From Billgrantia montanilacus (lineage in GTDB: Bacteria > Pseudomonadota > Gammaproteobacteria > Pseudomonadales > Halomonadaceae): a stretch of 64,000 nucleotides of DNA. Below are positions 16,498-27,142 of the stretch, piece after piece; position 1 is the stretch's first letter, and every line of letters starts with the position of its first letter. Location of the stretch: positions 62,001 to 126,000 of the forward strand of contig NZ_QPII01000011.1 of NCBI RefSeq assembly GCF_003336675.1. The letters run 5' to 3'. The notes beneath the pieces were generated by a model. It ran no database searches. It was not told where the DNA came from and saw only the letters and a list, made by a program, of their open reading frames with translations. Both the position numbers and the translations under genes were made by a program.

Positions 16498-16602
16498 CAA
16501 CTAGTTGAGTAGTGAAAAATCCAAGCATCCTAGACTAATGTCGATTATCGGAATGCGTATTGGTGGGGTAGCTTACCCATAGATCCGAACGTATATTCGG
16601 AT
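16498..16602. promoter_or_regulatory. Regulatory region before the second TRAP operon, two inverted repeats
   Basis: The 236-bp gap 16415-16650 contains a perfect palindrome, TCAACTAGTTGA, at 16498-16509. A perfect 7-bp inverted repeat, ATCCGAA at 16583-16589 and TTCGGAT at 16596-16602, follows. Neither matches the VanR site. They may bind the regulator of this TRAP operon; no promoter hexamers are unambiguous. Confidence 0.45.
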
Positions 16603-16650
16603 GGCGAACAAAATGCGCTGATCATTATAACGATCCTTGGAGGCACCCCC

Positions 16651-17685
16651 ATGAACCGTATCCTGACGCAATGCCTGCTGGCCGCTTCCATCGCTGGTTT
16701 CACTGCGGCGTCCGCCGCCCAGGCTTCAAACACCCTGCGCATGTCCCACTTCTGGCCGGATGGCTCAGGTATCAATCAGGAGATCTTCCAAGCCTGGGCC
16801 GACACGGTACAAGAAGCCGCCGGCGGTGAGCTGCAGGTCGAGAACTACCCCTCGCAGACCCTGACCCGTGCCGACCAAGCCTACCAGGGGGCGGTTAGCG
16901 GCATTTCCGACATCGCCATCACTGCCCAGGGGTACACCGCCGGGCGCTTTCCGCTGTCGCAGATCGTCGAGCTGCCGGGCGTAGCCGATACCGCCAGTCA
17001 GGGTGCGTGCATCCTGCAGACCCTCTATGACGATGGCCATATCGCCGATGAATATGACGACACCAAGGTGCTGTTCATGTTCACCACCGGGCCGGGCTAC
17101 CTGCACACCGTGGACAATGACATTCAGTCACCCTCTGATCTCTCGGGCATGCGCATCCGTCGCCCCACCGCCGTGGCCGGCGAGATGCTCGAACAGCTCG
17201 GCGCCCAGCCGGTCGGCATGCCGGCGCCGGACATCTATACCTCTTTGCAGCGCGGCGTGATCGATGGCCTGAGCTTTCCTTGGGAGGGCATGAAGGTCTT
17301 CCGCTTGAACGAGCTGGCCAACTACCACACCCAGGTGCCGTTCTACTCGCTGATCTTCGTCGCCACCATGAACCAGCGCAGCTTCGACCGCTTGAGCGAC
17401 GAGCAGCAGGCGGCCATCGAGGCCAACATGGGCATGCAGTGGAGCGAAGTGGCCGGACGGGTGTTCGACGGCCTGGATGAGGCGGGCAAGCAGGAAGCCG
17501 AGGAGGCCGGGCACACCATTCGCGTTATCGACAATCCGCTGGAACACGACGAGTGGGCAGGCCCACTCGAGGCGGGTATCGAAAACTACCTCAGCGAACT
17601 CGAGGCTCGTGGTCTGGACAACGCTCGTGACGTGTACGAAGCCGCCATGGCGGCACGCGACGCCTGCCCGGTCGAACAGAGCTGA
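16651..17685 (+). CDS. TRAP transporter solute-binding protein (DctP family)
   Basis: The 344-residue protein has a signal peptide ending near SAAQA. It is a paralogue of the vanAB-linked DctP, sharing FMFTTGPGYLHT, PVGMPAPDIYTS and GLSFPWEGMKVFRLNELA. It binds an organic acid in the periplasm for the DctQM pair that follows. The position between vanR and pobA suggests an aromatic acid such as vanillate or 4-hydroxybenzoate, but this is inference. A cttggaggcacc ribosome site supports the start. Confidence 0.85.
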   Translation: MNRILTQCLLAASIAGFTAASAAQASNTLRMSHFWPDGSGINQEIFQAWADTVQEAAGGELQVENYPSQTLTRADQAYQGAVSGISDIAITAQGYTAGRFPLSQIVELPGVADTASQGACILQTLYDDGHIADEYDDTKVLFMFTTGPGYLHTVDNDIQSPSDLSGMRIRRPTAVAGEMLEQLGAQPVGMPAPDIYTSLQRGVIDGLSFPWEGMKVFRLNELANYHTQVPFYSLIFVATMNQRSFDRLSDEQQAAIEANMGMQWSEVAGRVFDGLDEAGKQEAEEAGHTIRVIDNPLEHDEWAGPLEAGIENYLSELEARGLDNARDVYEAAMAARDACPVEQS

Positions 17686-17699
17686 CCCAGGAGCTGCTG

Positions 17700-18224
17700 A
17701 TGCAAGCCTTGTTGTTCGTCAGCCGCCAATTGGCTCGCCTGTGCCTGTTGGTGGCAGGTCTAGCGCTGCTGGCGCTGATGAGCGTGACCATTCTCGATGT
17801 ATTGCTGCGCCTGGTGTTTCGCCTCTCAGGTGGAGCGCTGAACTGGAGCGTGATCGGCAGCGTCGAGCTGGTGCGCTACCTGCTGATGTTCTCGTTGCTT
17901 GCCGCCATGGCCGCCAGCGTGGAGCGTAGCCAGGTGGTGGTGGAGGCCTTTTCGCATGGCCTTTCGCCAACGCTCAAGGAGCGCCTGGGGGGCATCTTTC
18001 TGATCGGTTTCGTGGTGCTGGGTACGGTGATGGCCGTCGGCCTGTGGCAGGAGGCGGGCATTGCCTCCCAGCGCGGCCAGGTGACTCAGGACCTGAGGAT
18101 TCCCATGGCGCCCATCTACCAGTTCGGTGCCGTGCTGTGCGCGCTGCTGGCGCTGCGTAGCCTGGTGCATGCGCTCCTGGGAGCCTTCTTCGCCACCGCT
18201 GGCGGGGGTGTCCATCATGAGTAG
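17700..18224 (+). CDS. TRAP transporter small permease subunit (DctQ family)
   Basis: The 174-residue protein has four hydrophobic segments, with LVRYLLMFSLLAAMAASVER near the middle as in other DctQ proteins. It begins 14 bases after dctP and its stop lies inside the start of dctM, an overlap of 8 bases. It should form the membrane complex with that DctM. Confidence 0.84.
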   Translation: MQALLFVSRQLARLCLLVAGLALLALMSVTILDVLLRLVFRLSGGALNWSVIGSVELVRYLLMFSLLAAMAASVERSQVVVEAFSHGLSPTLKERLGGIFLIGFVVLGTVMAVGLWQEAGIASQRGQVTQDLRIPMAPIYQFGAVLCALLALRSLVHALLGAFFATAGGGVHHE

Positions 18225-19503
18225 CGAAATGATCGGTGGCATTGGCCTGGTCGGCCTGCTGGTATTGCTGGTGCTGCGTGTGCCGGTGGCGCTGTCGATG
18301 CTGATCGTCGGCGTGCTGGGCTTTGCCCAGGTGATCTCCCTGGATGCCGCGCTCGCCATGGTCAAGTCGGTGCCGGTGGATGTGCTCTCGAGCTACAGCT
18401 TCAGTGCGATACCGATGTTCATCCTGATGGGGGTGCTGGCCGCCCACTCGGGCATGGCCGGTATGCTGTTCAACTCGACGCGCACCATCTGCGGTGGCTG
18501 GAAGGGTGGCATGGCGATCGCCACGGTAGGCTCCTGCGGGGTGTTCTCGGCGATCTCCGGTTCGTCACTGGCCACCGCCAGTACGATGACACGCGTGGCG
18601 CTGCCGGAAATGGAGAAGCACGGCTATGCGCGCTCGCTGGCCACCGGCACGCTGGCGGCGGGTGGCACTCTGGGCATCATGATCCCGCCCAGCATCGCAC
18701 TGTTGATCTACGCCATTATCACCGAACAGTCGGTGGGCGACATGTTCGCCGCGGGCATCATTCCCGGCCTGATAGGCCTGGTGTTCTATGCTCTGACGGT
18801 GAGCGTGGTGATGCGAATCTGGCCCCATTTGGCGGTGCCCGGCGAAGCCACCAGCTTCGCTGAGAAGTTCCGTTCGCTGGCCGGACTGCTGCCCTTCTTC
18901 ACCGTGTTCGTGATCATCATTGCGGGCATCTACCAAGGCTTCTTCACACCCACCGAGGGGGCCAGCGTGGGCGCCTTCGCCACCCTGCTCTATGCCTTCT
19001 ACAAGGGCATGCGGCTGGCTGGATTGTGGCAAAGCGTGCGGGAGACCCTGGCGCTCTCGGCGGTGGTATTCTTCATGCTGGTGGGGGCCGAGACGCTGGG
19101 ATACTTCATCTCGGTGTCGCGGATCTCCTTCACCATCAGTACCTTCCTCGGTGGCCTGGACGTGCCGACCATGGTGGTCCTGCTGCTGATCCTGCTGCTC
19201 TACTTCGTGCTCGGCATGTTCATGGATTCCATCGCCATGCTGGTGATAACGGTGCCGGTGGTGTTCCCGATCATCACGATGCTGGGTATTGATCCGGTGT
19301 GGTTCGGCATCCTCACCGTGCTGACCGTGGAGTTGGGGCTGGTGACGCCACCGGTGGGGATGAATGTCTTCGTCATAAAGGCGATGGCGCCCCACGTGGG
19401 GCTGGGCGAGATCTACCGCGGTGTGGCGCCGTTCATCGTGGCGGACCTGCTGCGCCTGGCACTGCTGATCGCCTTCCCCGTGCTGTCGCTATGGATGCTG
19501 TAG
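18217..19503 (+). CDS. TRAP transporter large permease subunit (DctM family)
   Basis: The 428-residue protein is the transport subunit and has about a dozen hydrophobic segments. Hallmarks are LRVPVALSMLIVGVLG, AAGGTLGIMIPPSIALLIY and ELGLVTPPVGMNVFVIKAM. The start at 18217 gives MSSEMIGG and the usual family length. A longer frame from 18127 would read through dctQ in another frame and is rejected. This is the only other DctM in the window besides that of the first operon. It is therefore a candidate partner for the orphan DctP of the vanAB operon. Confidence 0.87.
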   Translation: MSSEMIGGIGLVGLLVLLVLRVPVALSMLIVGVLGFAQVISLDAALAMVKSVPVDVLSSYSFSAIPMFILMGVLAAHSGMAGMLFNSTRTICGGWKGGMAIATVGSCGVFSAISGSSLATASTMTRVALPEMEKHGYARSLATGTLAAGGTLGIMIPPSIALLIYAIITEQSVGDMFAAGIIPGLIGLVFYALTVSVVMRIWPHLAVPGEATSFAEKFRSLAGLLPFFTVFVIIIAGIYQGFFTPTEGASVGAFATLLYAFYKGMRLAGLWQSVRETLALSAVVFFMLVGAETLGYFISVSRISFTISTFLGGLDVPTMVVLLLILLLYFVLGMFMDSIAMLVITVPVVFPIITMLGIDPVWFGILTVLTVELGLVTPPVGMNVFVIKAMAPHVGLGEIYRGVAPFIVADLLRLALLIAFPVLSLWML

Positions 19504-19527
19504 CAGGAGGCCTTTGCCCATGTGAGT

Positions 19528-19545
19528 GCCCTGCTTCGGCAGGGC
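19528..19545 (+). terminator. Hairpin terminator between dctM and the AraC regulator
   Basis: A perfect 7-bp stem gccctgc/gcagggc closes on a TTCG tetraloop in the convergent gap. It lacks a T-run, but the TTCG loop makes it very stable. A further GC-rich inverted repeat (cgcccccg/cgggggcg) overlaps the 3' end of the regulator gene. Confidence 0.55.
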
Positions 19546-19556
19546 TGCGCCCCCGG

Positions 19557-20495
19557 TCAGCTTGCCTGATCGGGGGCGTCCCTTTTCGGGACATCGGTTG
19601 CGTGCTGGCGTAGCCGGAAATCCCGCGGCGAAAGGCCGGTGTTGCGCTTGAAGAAGCGAGTGAAATAGGCCGGTTCGGAGAAGCCGAGGCTGTCGGCGAC
19701 TTGGCTGATGGTCATATTTGTGTAGGTGAGCTGGCGCTTGGCCTCCAGCAGCAGGCGTTCGTGGAGCAGTTGCAGCGCGCTGCGGTCTGCCAGGCGGCGG
19801 CACAGGGCGTTGAGGTGGGCGCTGCTCATGCCGAGCTGTTCGGCAAAGCGTTCGACGCTGGGTTGTTGGCGGTATTGCGCCTCGATGAGCGCCTGGAAGC
19901 TCGCCAGATGCTCATGCCCACGGTCGCGCTGACGTAGCCCGGGGGCGCTGCCGGCCAGGCCGTGCGGTTCGGCCAGCCGGGCGAGCTCCACTGCCAGGGC
20001 CTGGATCAGGGCATCCAGCATGCGATCGCGCCCCGGCGCCGGCTGGCGATACTCGGCATCGATCTGCGACACCAGGGTGGCCAGGCGCCGCGCCTTCTGC
20101 GCTTGCCCCAGCAGGTGGTAGTCAGGGTGTTTGAGCACCTTGGCCTGCTCCTCGAGCCGTTGGCCAAGTTGCTCGGCCAACGGCTGGGCCAGGGTGACGA
20201 TGTGCCCCTCGATATCCTGAGAGAAGCGAAATCCATGAATCGTCATGGCCGGTACCACGATCACCAGCGGGCCTTGGAGGGCGTGCTGGGAGCCCTCCAG
20301 TTCCAGCTCGACCTGCCCGCTGGCGACATGCAGCACGTGCACCAGGTCGGCATGCCGGTGGGGGCGTATGTACCAGTCGTGCAGCCGGCTGCGTTCGGGA
20401 ATCGACTCGCAGTGCAGCAGGTCCGGCGTTGGCCAGGGGTGGGTCTCGCCATAGAGCTTGAAAACGGGGACGGAAGCCTGCGCTGAGCGTGACAT
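19557..20495 (-). CDS. AraC-family regulator, likely activator of pobA
   Basis: The 312-residue protein has an N-terminal cupin-like sensing region (RPHRHADLVHVLHV, then a GPLVIVVPAMTIHGF segment). A C-terminal two-helix-turn-helix AraC domain follows (MTISQVADSLGFSEPAYFTR). It is divergent from pobA, as AraC-type PobR/PobC regulators of 4-hydroxybenzoate hydroxylase are in pseudomonads. The start at 20495 has an aggaggcgccc ribosome site. A perfect inverted repeat in the shared promoter region is its likely operator. I leave the symbol blank because PobR names cover more than one family. Confidence 0.8.
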   Translation of the reverse strand: MSRSAQASVPVFKLYGETHPWPTPDLLHCESIPERSRLHDWYIRPHRHADLVHVLHVASGQVELELEGSQHALQGPLVIVVPAMTIHGFRFSQDIEGHIVTLAQPLAEQLGQRLEEQAKVLKHPDYHLLGQAQKARRLATLVSQIDAEYRQPAPGRDRMLDALIQALAVELARLAEPHGLAGSAPGLRQRDRGHEHLASFQALIEAQYRQQPSVERFAEQLGMSSAHLNALCRRLADRSALQLLHERLLLEAKRQLTYTNMTISQVADSLGFSEPAYFTRFFKRNTGLSPRDFRLRQHATDVPKRDAPDQAS

Positions 20496-20525
20496 GGGCG
20501 CCTCCTGGGTCAGGCTCGACCAAAG

Positions 20526-21827
<1,302 letters not shown>

Positions 21828-21853
21828 CGACCCCCTCCAGCATTTCCTCCTTG

Positions 21854-21885
21854 ACCCGGGCCCAAGCGATTGGCCCGGGTTTTTT
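21854..21885 (+). terminator. Rho-independent terminator after pobA
   Basis: The 9-bp perfect stem acccgggcc/ggcccgggt with a 9-base loop is followed by six Ts. Confidence 0.92.
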
Positions 21886-22019
21886 CATGGACGCGGAGGC
21901 GTACCGGATAAGACTAAGGTCGGGTTTTGGATCAAAGTCGTAACGCAGTAACCTCGATTGCCTGACGAATAAGTGTACGCCTAGCGAACAATGCTAATCA
22001 ACGATAGGAAGGTGGCGTG

Positions 22020-23006
22020 ATGACAAGCTTATTCAAGAAGGCATGCCTGGCGGTATGCGGCGGCGGCCTGGCTTTCGCAGTGTCTGTCTCGACGGCCCAC
22101 GCCAACGAGTGGCCGACCGATGATGTCCGTCTCGTCGTTCCCTATGCGCCGGGTGGTACTACCGACGTGCTGTCGCGCCGCGTCGCCGACCTGCTGCAGG
22201 ACGAGCTGGGCGCCAACGTGGTGGTCGAGAACCGTCCCGGTGCGGGCTCCACCGTGGCCACCGGTCGCCTGGCGCGTGGCGGTCGCGAGGCCGGCCATAC
22301 CATCCTGATGGCGTCGCCTGGCCACACCATCGGCGCGGCCATTTACCCCGACTTGACCTACGACCCGATCGAGGACTTCGTCTTCCTGCAGAACCTGATC
22401 GATATTCCCAACGTAATGGTGGTGCCGGCCGACAGCCCCTATGACAGCGTCGAGGCGTTCGTCGAAGCGGCGCGCGAGCAGAACATGACCTTCAGCCACA
22501 GCGGCGTGGGCAGCTCCATCCACATGTCGGGCGAGCTGTTCAAGACGCTGACCGAGACCAACATGACCGCCGTGCCGTTTGCCGGCAGCGGCGCGGCGCT
22601 GCCCGCACTGCTGGGCGGTGACGTCGACGTCTCCTTCGAGAACATGCCGACCGTGCTGTCGCATATCCGTTCCGGTGACCTCAAGGCGCTGGCGGTGACC
22701 TCCGCCGAGCGCTCCGAGCACCTGCCGGACGTCCCAACCCTGACGGAAGTTGGCGATTACAACCTCGACCAGTTCGTGACCACCGCCTGGTTCGGCCTGA
22801 TTGCCCACGAGTCCTTCTCCGAGGAGGCGCAGGCCACCATGCGCGAGGCGCTCGGTGCCGTGATGCAGCGTGAGGAGTTCGTGAACTTTGCCGATCAGCT
22901 GGGCGCCGAGCCGGGGCAGGTGGCCGGCGAGGAGTTCAAGCAGTTCATCGCGCAGGAGCTCGAGCGCTGGCAGGAAGTGGCCGAGCAGGCGGGTATCAGC
23001 CAGTAA
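22020..23006 (+). CDS. Tripartite tricarboxylate transporter binding protein (TctC/Bug family)
   Basis: The 328-residue periplasmic binding protein has a signal peptide ending near STAHA. WPTDDVRLVVPYAPGGTTD is the classic opening of the TctC/Bug fold, and ENRPGAGSTVATG follows. It binds a carboxylate (citrate-like, aromatic or other) for the TctB and TctA membrane proteins downstream. ATG 22020 is chosen over GTG 22017 because the aggaagg site is then 9 bases away. A hairpin separates it from tctB. The ligand is unknown. Confidence 0.87.
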   Translation: MTSLFKKACLAVCGGGLAFAVSVSTAHANEWPTDDVRLVVPYAPGGTTDVLSRRVADLLQDELGANVVVENRPGAGSTVATGRLARGGREAGHTILMASPGHTIGAAIYPDLTYDPIEDFVFLQNLIDIPNVMVVPADSPYDSVEAFVEAAREQNMTFSHSGVGSSIHMSGELFKTLTETNMTAVPFAGSGAALPALLGGDVDVSFENMPTVLSHIRSGDLKALAVTSAERSEHLPDVPTLTEVGDYNLDQFVTTAWFGLIAHESFSEEAQATMREALGAVMQREEFVNFADQLGAEPGQVAGEEFKQFIAQELERWQEVAEQAGISQ

Positions 23007-23032
23007 GCGAGAGGGCCGGCTCCATCGATCGT

Positions 23033-23059
23033 TGAGGCGAGGGCAGCGTCCTCGCCTCA
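23033..23059 (+). promoter_or_regulatory. Intercistronic hairpin between tctC and tctB
   Basis: A perfect 10-bp stem tgaggcgagg/cctcgcctca with a 7-base loop and no T-run. It probably stabilises the binding-protein message or partly attenuates permease expression. Confidence 0.6.
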
Positions 23060-23082
23060 CCTGCCCGTTCCTGGAGGGTGTC

Positions 23083-23583
23083 ATGTCGACCTCGTTGCCC
23101 AAGCGTGTCCTGGCACTTCGTGACCCCGGAGACGTTCTTTCGGGATGCGTGCTGCTGGCCGCTTCCGTCTTTCTGCTGTTCTTTCTGATACCCAACTACA
23201 TCAGCGAGCCGCCGATCATGCAGAGCCCGATGATGTCGCCGCGCTGGCTGCCACGCATCGTGGGCGGGCTGATGCTCGGCTTCTCCTGCCTGCTGATCGT
23301 GCAGGGGCTGCTGGTCGACAATACCGGCGAGGAGGACGGTAGGCGCATCGAGAAGGGGCCTCGGCTGCGCTTCGCCATGATGGCGGTGGCCCTGATCGTC
23401 TATGTGGGCCTGTTCGAGGCGATGGGTGCGGTGATCAGCGGCATCTTGGCCACGCTGATCCTGTTTGCCGCGCATCCGGTCAGGACCTGGTGGGTCTATG
23501 GCCTGGCGTTCGTGTTTCCCGCTGCCGTCACCTTCCTCTTCGTGAAGGTCATGAACGTGCCGCTGCCGCTGATGCCGTTCTGA
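23083..23583 (+). CDS. Tripartite tricarboxylate transporter small membrane subunit (TctB family)
   Basis: The 166-residue protein has four predicted membrane helices and the TctB-like segment SPRWLPRIVGGLMLGFS. Its start at 23083 has a ctggagggtg ribosome site. A longer frame from 22888 would run through tctC and is rejected. It lies between tctC and tctA in the standard operon order. Confidence 0.83.
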   Translation: MSTSLPKRVLALRDPGDVLSGCVLLAASVFLLFFLIPNYISEPPIMQSPMMSPRWLPRIVGGLMLGFSCLLIVQGLLVDNTGEEDGRRIEKGPRLRFAMMAVALIVYVGLFEAMGAVISGILATLILFAAHPVRTWWVYGLAFVFPAAVTFLFVKVMNVPLPLMPF

Positions 23584-23621
23584 TGGCAGGCGCTCGCTCT
23601 CACCCCCGCCCTCGGTGACCT

Positions 23622-25127
23622 ATGGAAATGTTGTCGGAAGTCCTGCATCTCTTCCTCAGCCTGGACAACTTCATCGCCATTGCGCTGGGCGTCGTCATCG
23701 GCGTCGTGGTGGGCTCGATTCCGGGCCTGACCGCTACCATGGCGGTAGCCCTGGCGCTGCCGTTCACCTTCACCATGCAGCCGGTGGCGGCCATCCTGCT
23801 GCTGGTGGGGATCTACAAGGGTGGCATGTACGGCGGCTCCATCACCGCCATCCTGATCCGCACGCCGGGCTCTCCGGCGTCGTCCTGCACCCTGCTCGAC
23901 GGCTACCCCATGGCCCAGCAGGGGCATGCCAAGAAGGCGCTCAAGACGGCGCTCTATTCGTCGGTGATAGCGGACTTCATCTCCAATATCGCACTGATCT
24001 TCTTTGCCGCCTACCTGGCCAAGATCGCGCTGAACTTCGGTGCCCCGGAATTCTTCTGGCTGATCTGTTTCTCTCTGACCATCATCATCTCGCTGGCCAG
24101 CGGCTCGATGATCAAGGGCCTGCTCGCCGCGCTGATGGGCATTCTGCTGTCGCTGGTGGGGCTGGACGAGGTCTACGGCTCCCAGCGGTTGACCTTCGGC
24201 AACTACAACCTGATGGACTCGATCTCGTTCATCCCGCTGCTGATCGGGCTGTTCGCGATTCCCGAGATCATCGAGTTCTATCGCAAGAAGGCGCTGCCCC
24301 ACCTCAAGGCCAAGGCCAGCGGGGTGGGCATGACCCTCGTCGAGCTCAAGCGCTGCATGAAGAGCATCATCCGCGGCAGCCTGATCGGCGTGATCATCGG
24401 CGCCATTCCCGGTACCGGGGCGACCGCTGCTGCCTTTATCTCCTACAGCGACGCCCGCCGCCGCTCGCCCAACCGCGACAACTTCGGCAAGGGCGAGGTG
24501 GAAGGTGTGGCTGCCTCCGAGGCGGGCAACAACGGCGTGGCGGGGGCGACCCTGATCCCGCTGCTGTCGCTGGGCATCCCCGGCGACGTGATCACCGCCA
24601 TCATTCTCGGCGCCTTCATGGTCCACGGCCTGACACCGGGCCCGATCATTTTCCAGGAGAACCTGACGCTGATCTACGCGCTGTTCGTCGGCATCATGTT
24701 CAGCTCGCTGGTGTTGCTGGTGGTGGGCACGGGCGCCATCAAATACTTCTCGCTGATCGCCGACATTCCCAAGGAGATCCTCTTCCCCATCGTGCTGATG
24801 TTCTGCGTCTACGGCGCCTATGCCGTGAACAACGACACCTTCGACGTGTGGCTGATGCTGGGCTTCGGCGTGCTGGGCTACATCTTCAACCGGGCGGCGA
24901 TTCCGGCGGCGCCGTTTCTGATCGGCTTCATCCTCGGGCCGATGTTCGAGGACAACCTGCGCCGCTCGCTGCTGATTGGCCACAACGATCTCGCGATTTT
25001 CGTGCGCGGCCCGATCACTTGGTTCTTCATCGCCCTGACAGTGGGTTCGATCCTGCTGGCGCTCTACCGCTATTTCGTTGCGCGCCATCAGTCCGCGCGC
25101 AGCGACACGACCCAGGAGACGCTGTGA
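23622..25127 (+). CDS. Tripartite tricarboxylate transporter large membrane subunit (TctA family)
   Basis: The 501-residue integral membrane protein is the transport subunit. Family landmarks are GVVVGSIPGLTATMAVALAL, GIYKGGMYGGSITAILIRTP and GNNGVAGATLIPLLSLGIPG. It completes a tctCBA operon probably driven by a cation gradient. The CoA-transferase gene begins 60 bases later on the same strand, so the imported acid may be CoA-activated directly. Confidence 0.9.
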   Translation: MEMLSEVLHLFLSLDNFIAIALGVVIGVVVGSIPGLTATMAVALALPFTFTMQPVAAILLLVGIYKGGMYGGSITAILIRTPGSPASSCTLLDGYPMAQQGHAKKALKTALYSSVIADFISNIALIFFAAYLAKIALNFGAPEFFWLICFSLTIIISLASGSMIKGLLAALMGILLSLVGLDEVYGSQRLTFGNYNLMDSISFIPLLIGLFAIPEIIEFYRKKALPHLKAKASGVGMTLVELKRCMKSIIRGSLIGVIIGAIPGTGATAAAFISYSDARRRSPNRDNFGKGEVEGVAASEAGNNGVAGATLIPLLSLGIPGDVITAIILGAFMVHGLTPGPIIFQENLTLIYALFVGIMFSSLVLLVVGTGAIKYFSLIADIPKEILFPIVLMFCVYGAYAVNNDTFDVWLMLGFGVLGYIFNRAAIPAAPFLIGFILGPMFEDNLRRSLLIGHNDLAIFVRGPITWFFIALTVGSILLALYRYFVARHQSARSDTTQETL

Positions 25128-25187
25128 TCACCATGCATGGCGGGCGTAATCCATGAGAGCGGAACCAAAGCGAGCGGAGACGATGAC

Positions 25188-26411
25188 ATGGCGGGACCGC
25201 TGACAGGCCTGCGTGTGCTCGACCTGAGCCGCGTGATGGCCGGCCCCTGGTGCACCCAGATACTCGCTGACATGGGCGCCGAAGTGATCAAGATCGAACG
25301 CCCGGTGAGCGGCGACGACACGCGCCACTGGGGGCCGCCCTGGCTCGAGGATCGTGACGGCAACAAGACCCCCGAGTCGGCCTATTACCTTTCGGCCAAC
25401 CGCGGCAAGCACTCGGTTACCGTGGACATGGGAAAGCCCGAGGACCAGGCGCTGATCCGTGAACTCGCCGCCGAGAGCGATATCCTGGTTGAGAACTTCA
25501 AGATCGGCGGCCTCGCGCGCAAGGGGCTCGACTACGAAACCCTGGAAGCCATCAATCCGGAGCTGATCTACTGCTCCATTACCGGTTTCGGCCAGACCGG
25601 GCCGATGGCCGCCATGGCTGGCTACGACTACCTGATCCAGGCCCAGGGCGGCCTGATGAGCATTACCGGCGCGGCCGACGGCGAGCCCGGCGCCGGCCCG
25701 CAGCGGGTCGGCATGGCGGTGGCGGACCTGACCACCGGCATGAACGCGACCATCGCCATCCTCGGCGCGCTGCACCATCGCCACCTGACCGGCGAAGGAC
25801 AGTACATCGACATGGTTCTGCTCGACGTGCAGGTGAGCTGGCTGGCCAACCAGGAGCAGAACTACTTCTGCAGCGGCACGCCGCCCACCCGCACCGGCGA
25901 GTACCACCCTAACCTGGTGCCCTACCAGCCGTTCCCCACCGCCGACGGCGAGAAGGTGATCATCGCCATCGGCAACGATGGCCAGTTCCAGCGCTTCTGC
26001 CAGGCGGTGGGGCGACCCGAGCTTGCCCAGGATCCGCGCTTTGCCACCACCCCCGAGCGGGTCCGGCATCGCCTCGATCTGGTGCCGATCATGGTCGAGA
26101 TTACACGGACCCGTACCTGCAACGAATGGATAACGCTGCTCAGCGAGATCGCCGTGCCCTGCGGGCCGATCCAGAACATCGCCCAGGTATTCGACGACCC
26201 TCAGGTCAAGGCTCGGGAGATGAAGATCGAACTTGAGTCCCGGCGCGGGTCGATACCCGGCGTGGCCAACCCGATCAAGTACTCGCGAACGCAGATCGAG
26301 TATCGCAAGGCGCCGCCCTTGCTGGGCGAGGACACCGAAGCCGTGCTGTCACGACTGCTCGGCAAGGCGCCGGAGCAGATCGAAGAGCTGCACCAGCGCG
26401 GCATCGTCTAG
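25188..26411 (+). CDS. Family III CoA-transferase (CaiB/BaiF type)
   Basis: The 407-residue enzyme transfers CoA between an acyl-CoA and a free acid. It has the N-terminal GLRVLDLSRVMAGPWCTQIL, the conserved RGKHSV region and SITGFGQTGP. The putative catalytic aspartate is at about residue 180 in GMAVADLTTG. The start at 25188 has a cggagacgatg ribosome site. It lies downstream of tctCBA in the same direction and may activate the imported substrate. The exact substrate cannot be told. Confidence 0.85.
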   Translation: MAGPLTGLRVLDLSRVMAGPWCTQILADMGAEVIKIERPVSGDDTRHWGPPWLEDRDGNKTPESAYYLSANRGKHSVTVDMGKPEDQALIRELAAESDILVENFKIGGLARKGLDYETLEAINPELIYCSITGFGQTGPMAAMAGYDYLIQAQGGLMSITGAADGEPGAGPQRVGMAVADLTTGMNATIAILGALHHRHLTGEGQYIDMVLLDVQVSWLANQEQNYFCSGTPPTRTGEYHPNLVPYQPFPTADGEKVIIAIGNDGQFQRFCQAVGRPELAQDPRFATTPERVRHRLDLVPIMVEITRTRTCNEWITLLSEIAVPCGPIQNIAQVFDDPQVKAREMKIELESRRGSIPGVANPIKYSRTQIEYRKAPPLLGEDTEAVLSRLLGKAPEQIEELHQRGIV

Positions 26412-26436
26412 GCATCATGTAACAACTGACCGCGAA

Positions 26437-26941
26437 TCAGCCGACGCTGACGCCGCCGCAGACGAACAGGGTCTGGCCGGTGACGAAACCGCTGCGCGCG
26501 TCGCAAAAGAAGCTCACCGCCTGGGCCACGTCCTCGGGCCGACCCATGCGCTGCGCCGGGATGTTGTCGATGATGCGCCGCGCACGCTCGGAGTCCGGCG
26601 GGTTGTTCTCCCAGAAGGCCGTAGTGGCGATGGGGCCGGGGGCGACGCAGTTGACCGTGATGCCATCGCCGGCCAGCTCCAGCGCCCAGGTTCGGGCCAT
26701 GGACTGCAGCGCACCCTTGGTCGCGCTGTAGAGGCTGCGAGCCTCCTTGCCGAGCACCACGCGGCTGGCATTGATCACGATACGGCCGTGGCGCCTTTCG
26801 CGCATTCCCGGCAGCGGCGCTTGGGTGCACACCAGCGCCGAGCGCACGTTGAGGTGCATCAGGCGATCGAAGTCCTCCACTCGCGTCTCGTCGAGCAGCG
26901 CCGGCGCGACGATCCCCACGTTGTTGACCAGGCAATCCTAT
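26437..26941 (-). pseudogene. Short-chain dehydrogenase, 5'-truncated
   Basis: The remaining 168 or so codons hold the middle and end of a short-chain dehydrogenase. They show CLVNNVGIVAP (the NNxG motif), NASRVVLGKEARSLYSATKG with the catalytic Ser/Tyr/Lys, and a C-terminal GFVTGQTLFVCGG. The first 75 or so residues, including the glycine-rich NAD-binding motif, are absent. A TAG stop lies immediately upstream of the surviving frame. Homology ends abruptly near 26941, where AT-richer DNA begins, so a deletion or insertion removed the start. It points towards the CoA-transferase gene and is probably non-functional. Confidence 0.75.
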
Positions 26942-27104
26942 CGCTATTGAAGATTGCGGCATTGATTAGACCTTAGTCGCACCGCTTGCTTTGCCATCGC
27001 TGATGCAACCAATTGATCCCAAAAATAGTTTTCATTACCTCTTCGAGCGAGGGGCAAACCAGGCAGGTTCGAAGGATTTGACCTAAAGCGCGTGGCACAG
27101 CATT

Positions 27105-27142
27105 TTGTTCGCAATACAAAATATTGTGCGCTTTGCGAACAA
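27105..27142. promoter_or_regulatory. Perfect inverted repeat upstream of the BKACE gene
   Basis: TTGTTCGCAA at 27105-27114 and TTGCGAACAA at 27133-27142 form a perfect 10-bp inverted repeat with centres 28 bases apart, in an AT-rich promoter region. A smaller CAATA/TATTG repeat lies between them. It is an operator candidate for an unlinked regulator. Confidence 0.6.

Noticed and set aside
21925-21937. TTTTGGATCAAAG upstream of tctC as a third VanR promoter site
   Set aside because: It lacks one base of the palindrome centre, so half-site spacing is wrong; VanR control of tctCBA is not supported.
23496-25088. 530-residue minus-strand open frame
   Set aside because: It mirrors the tctB end and tctA and has low-complexity His/Gln/Arg content without domains.
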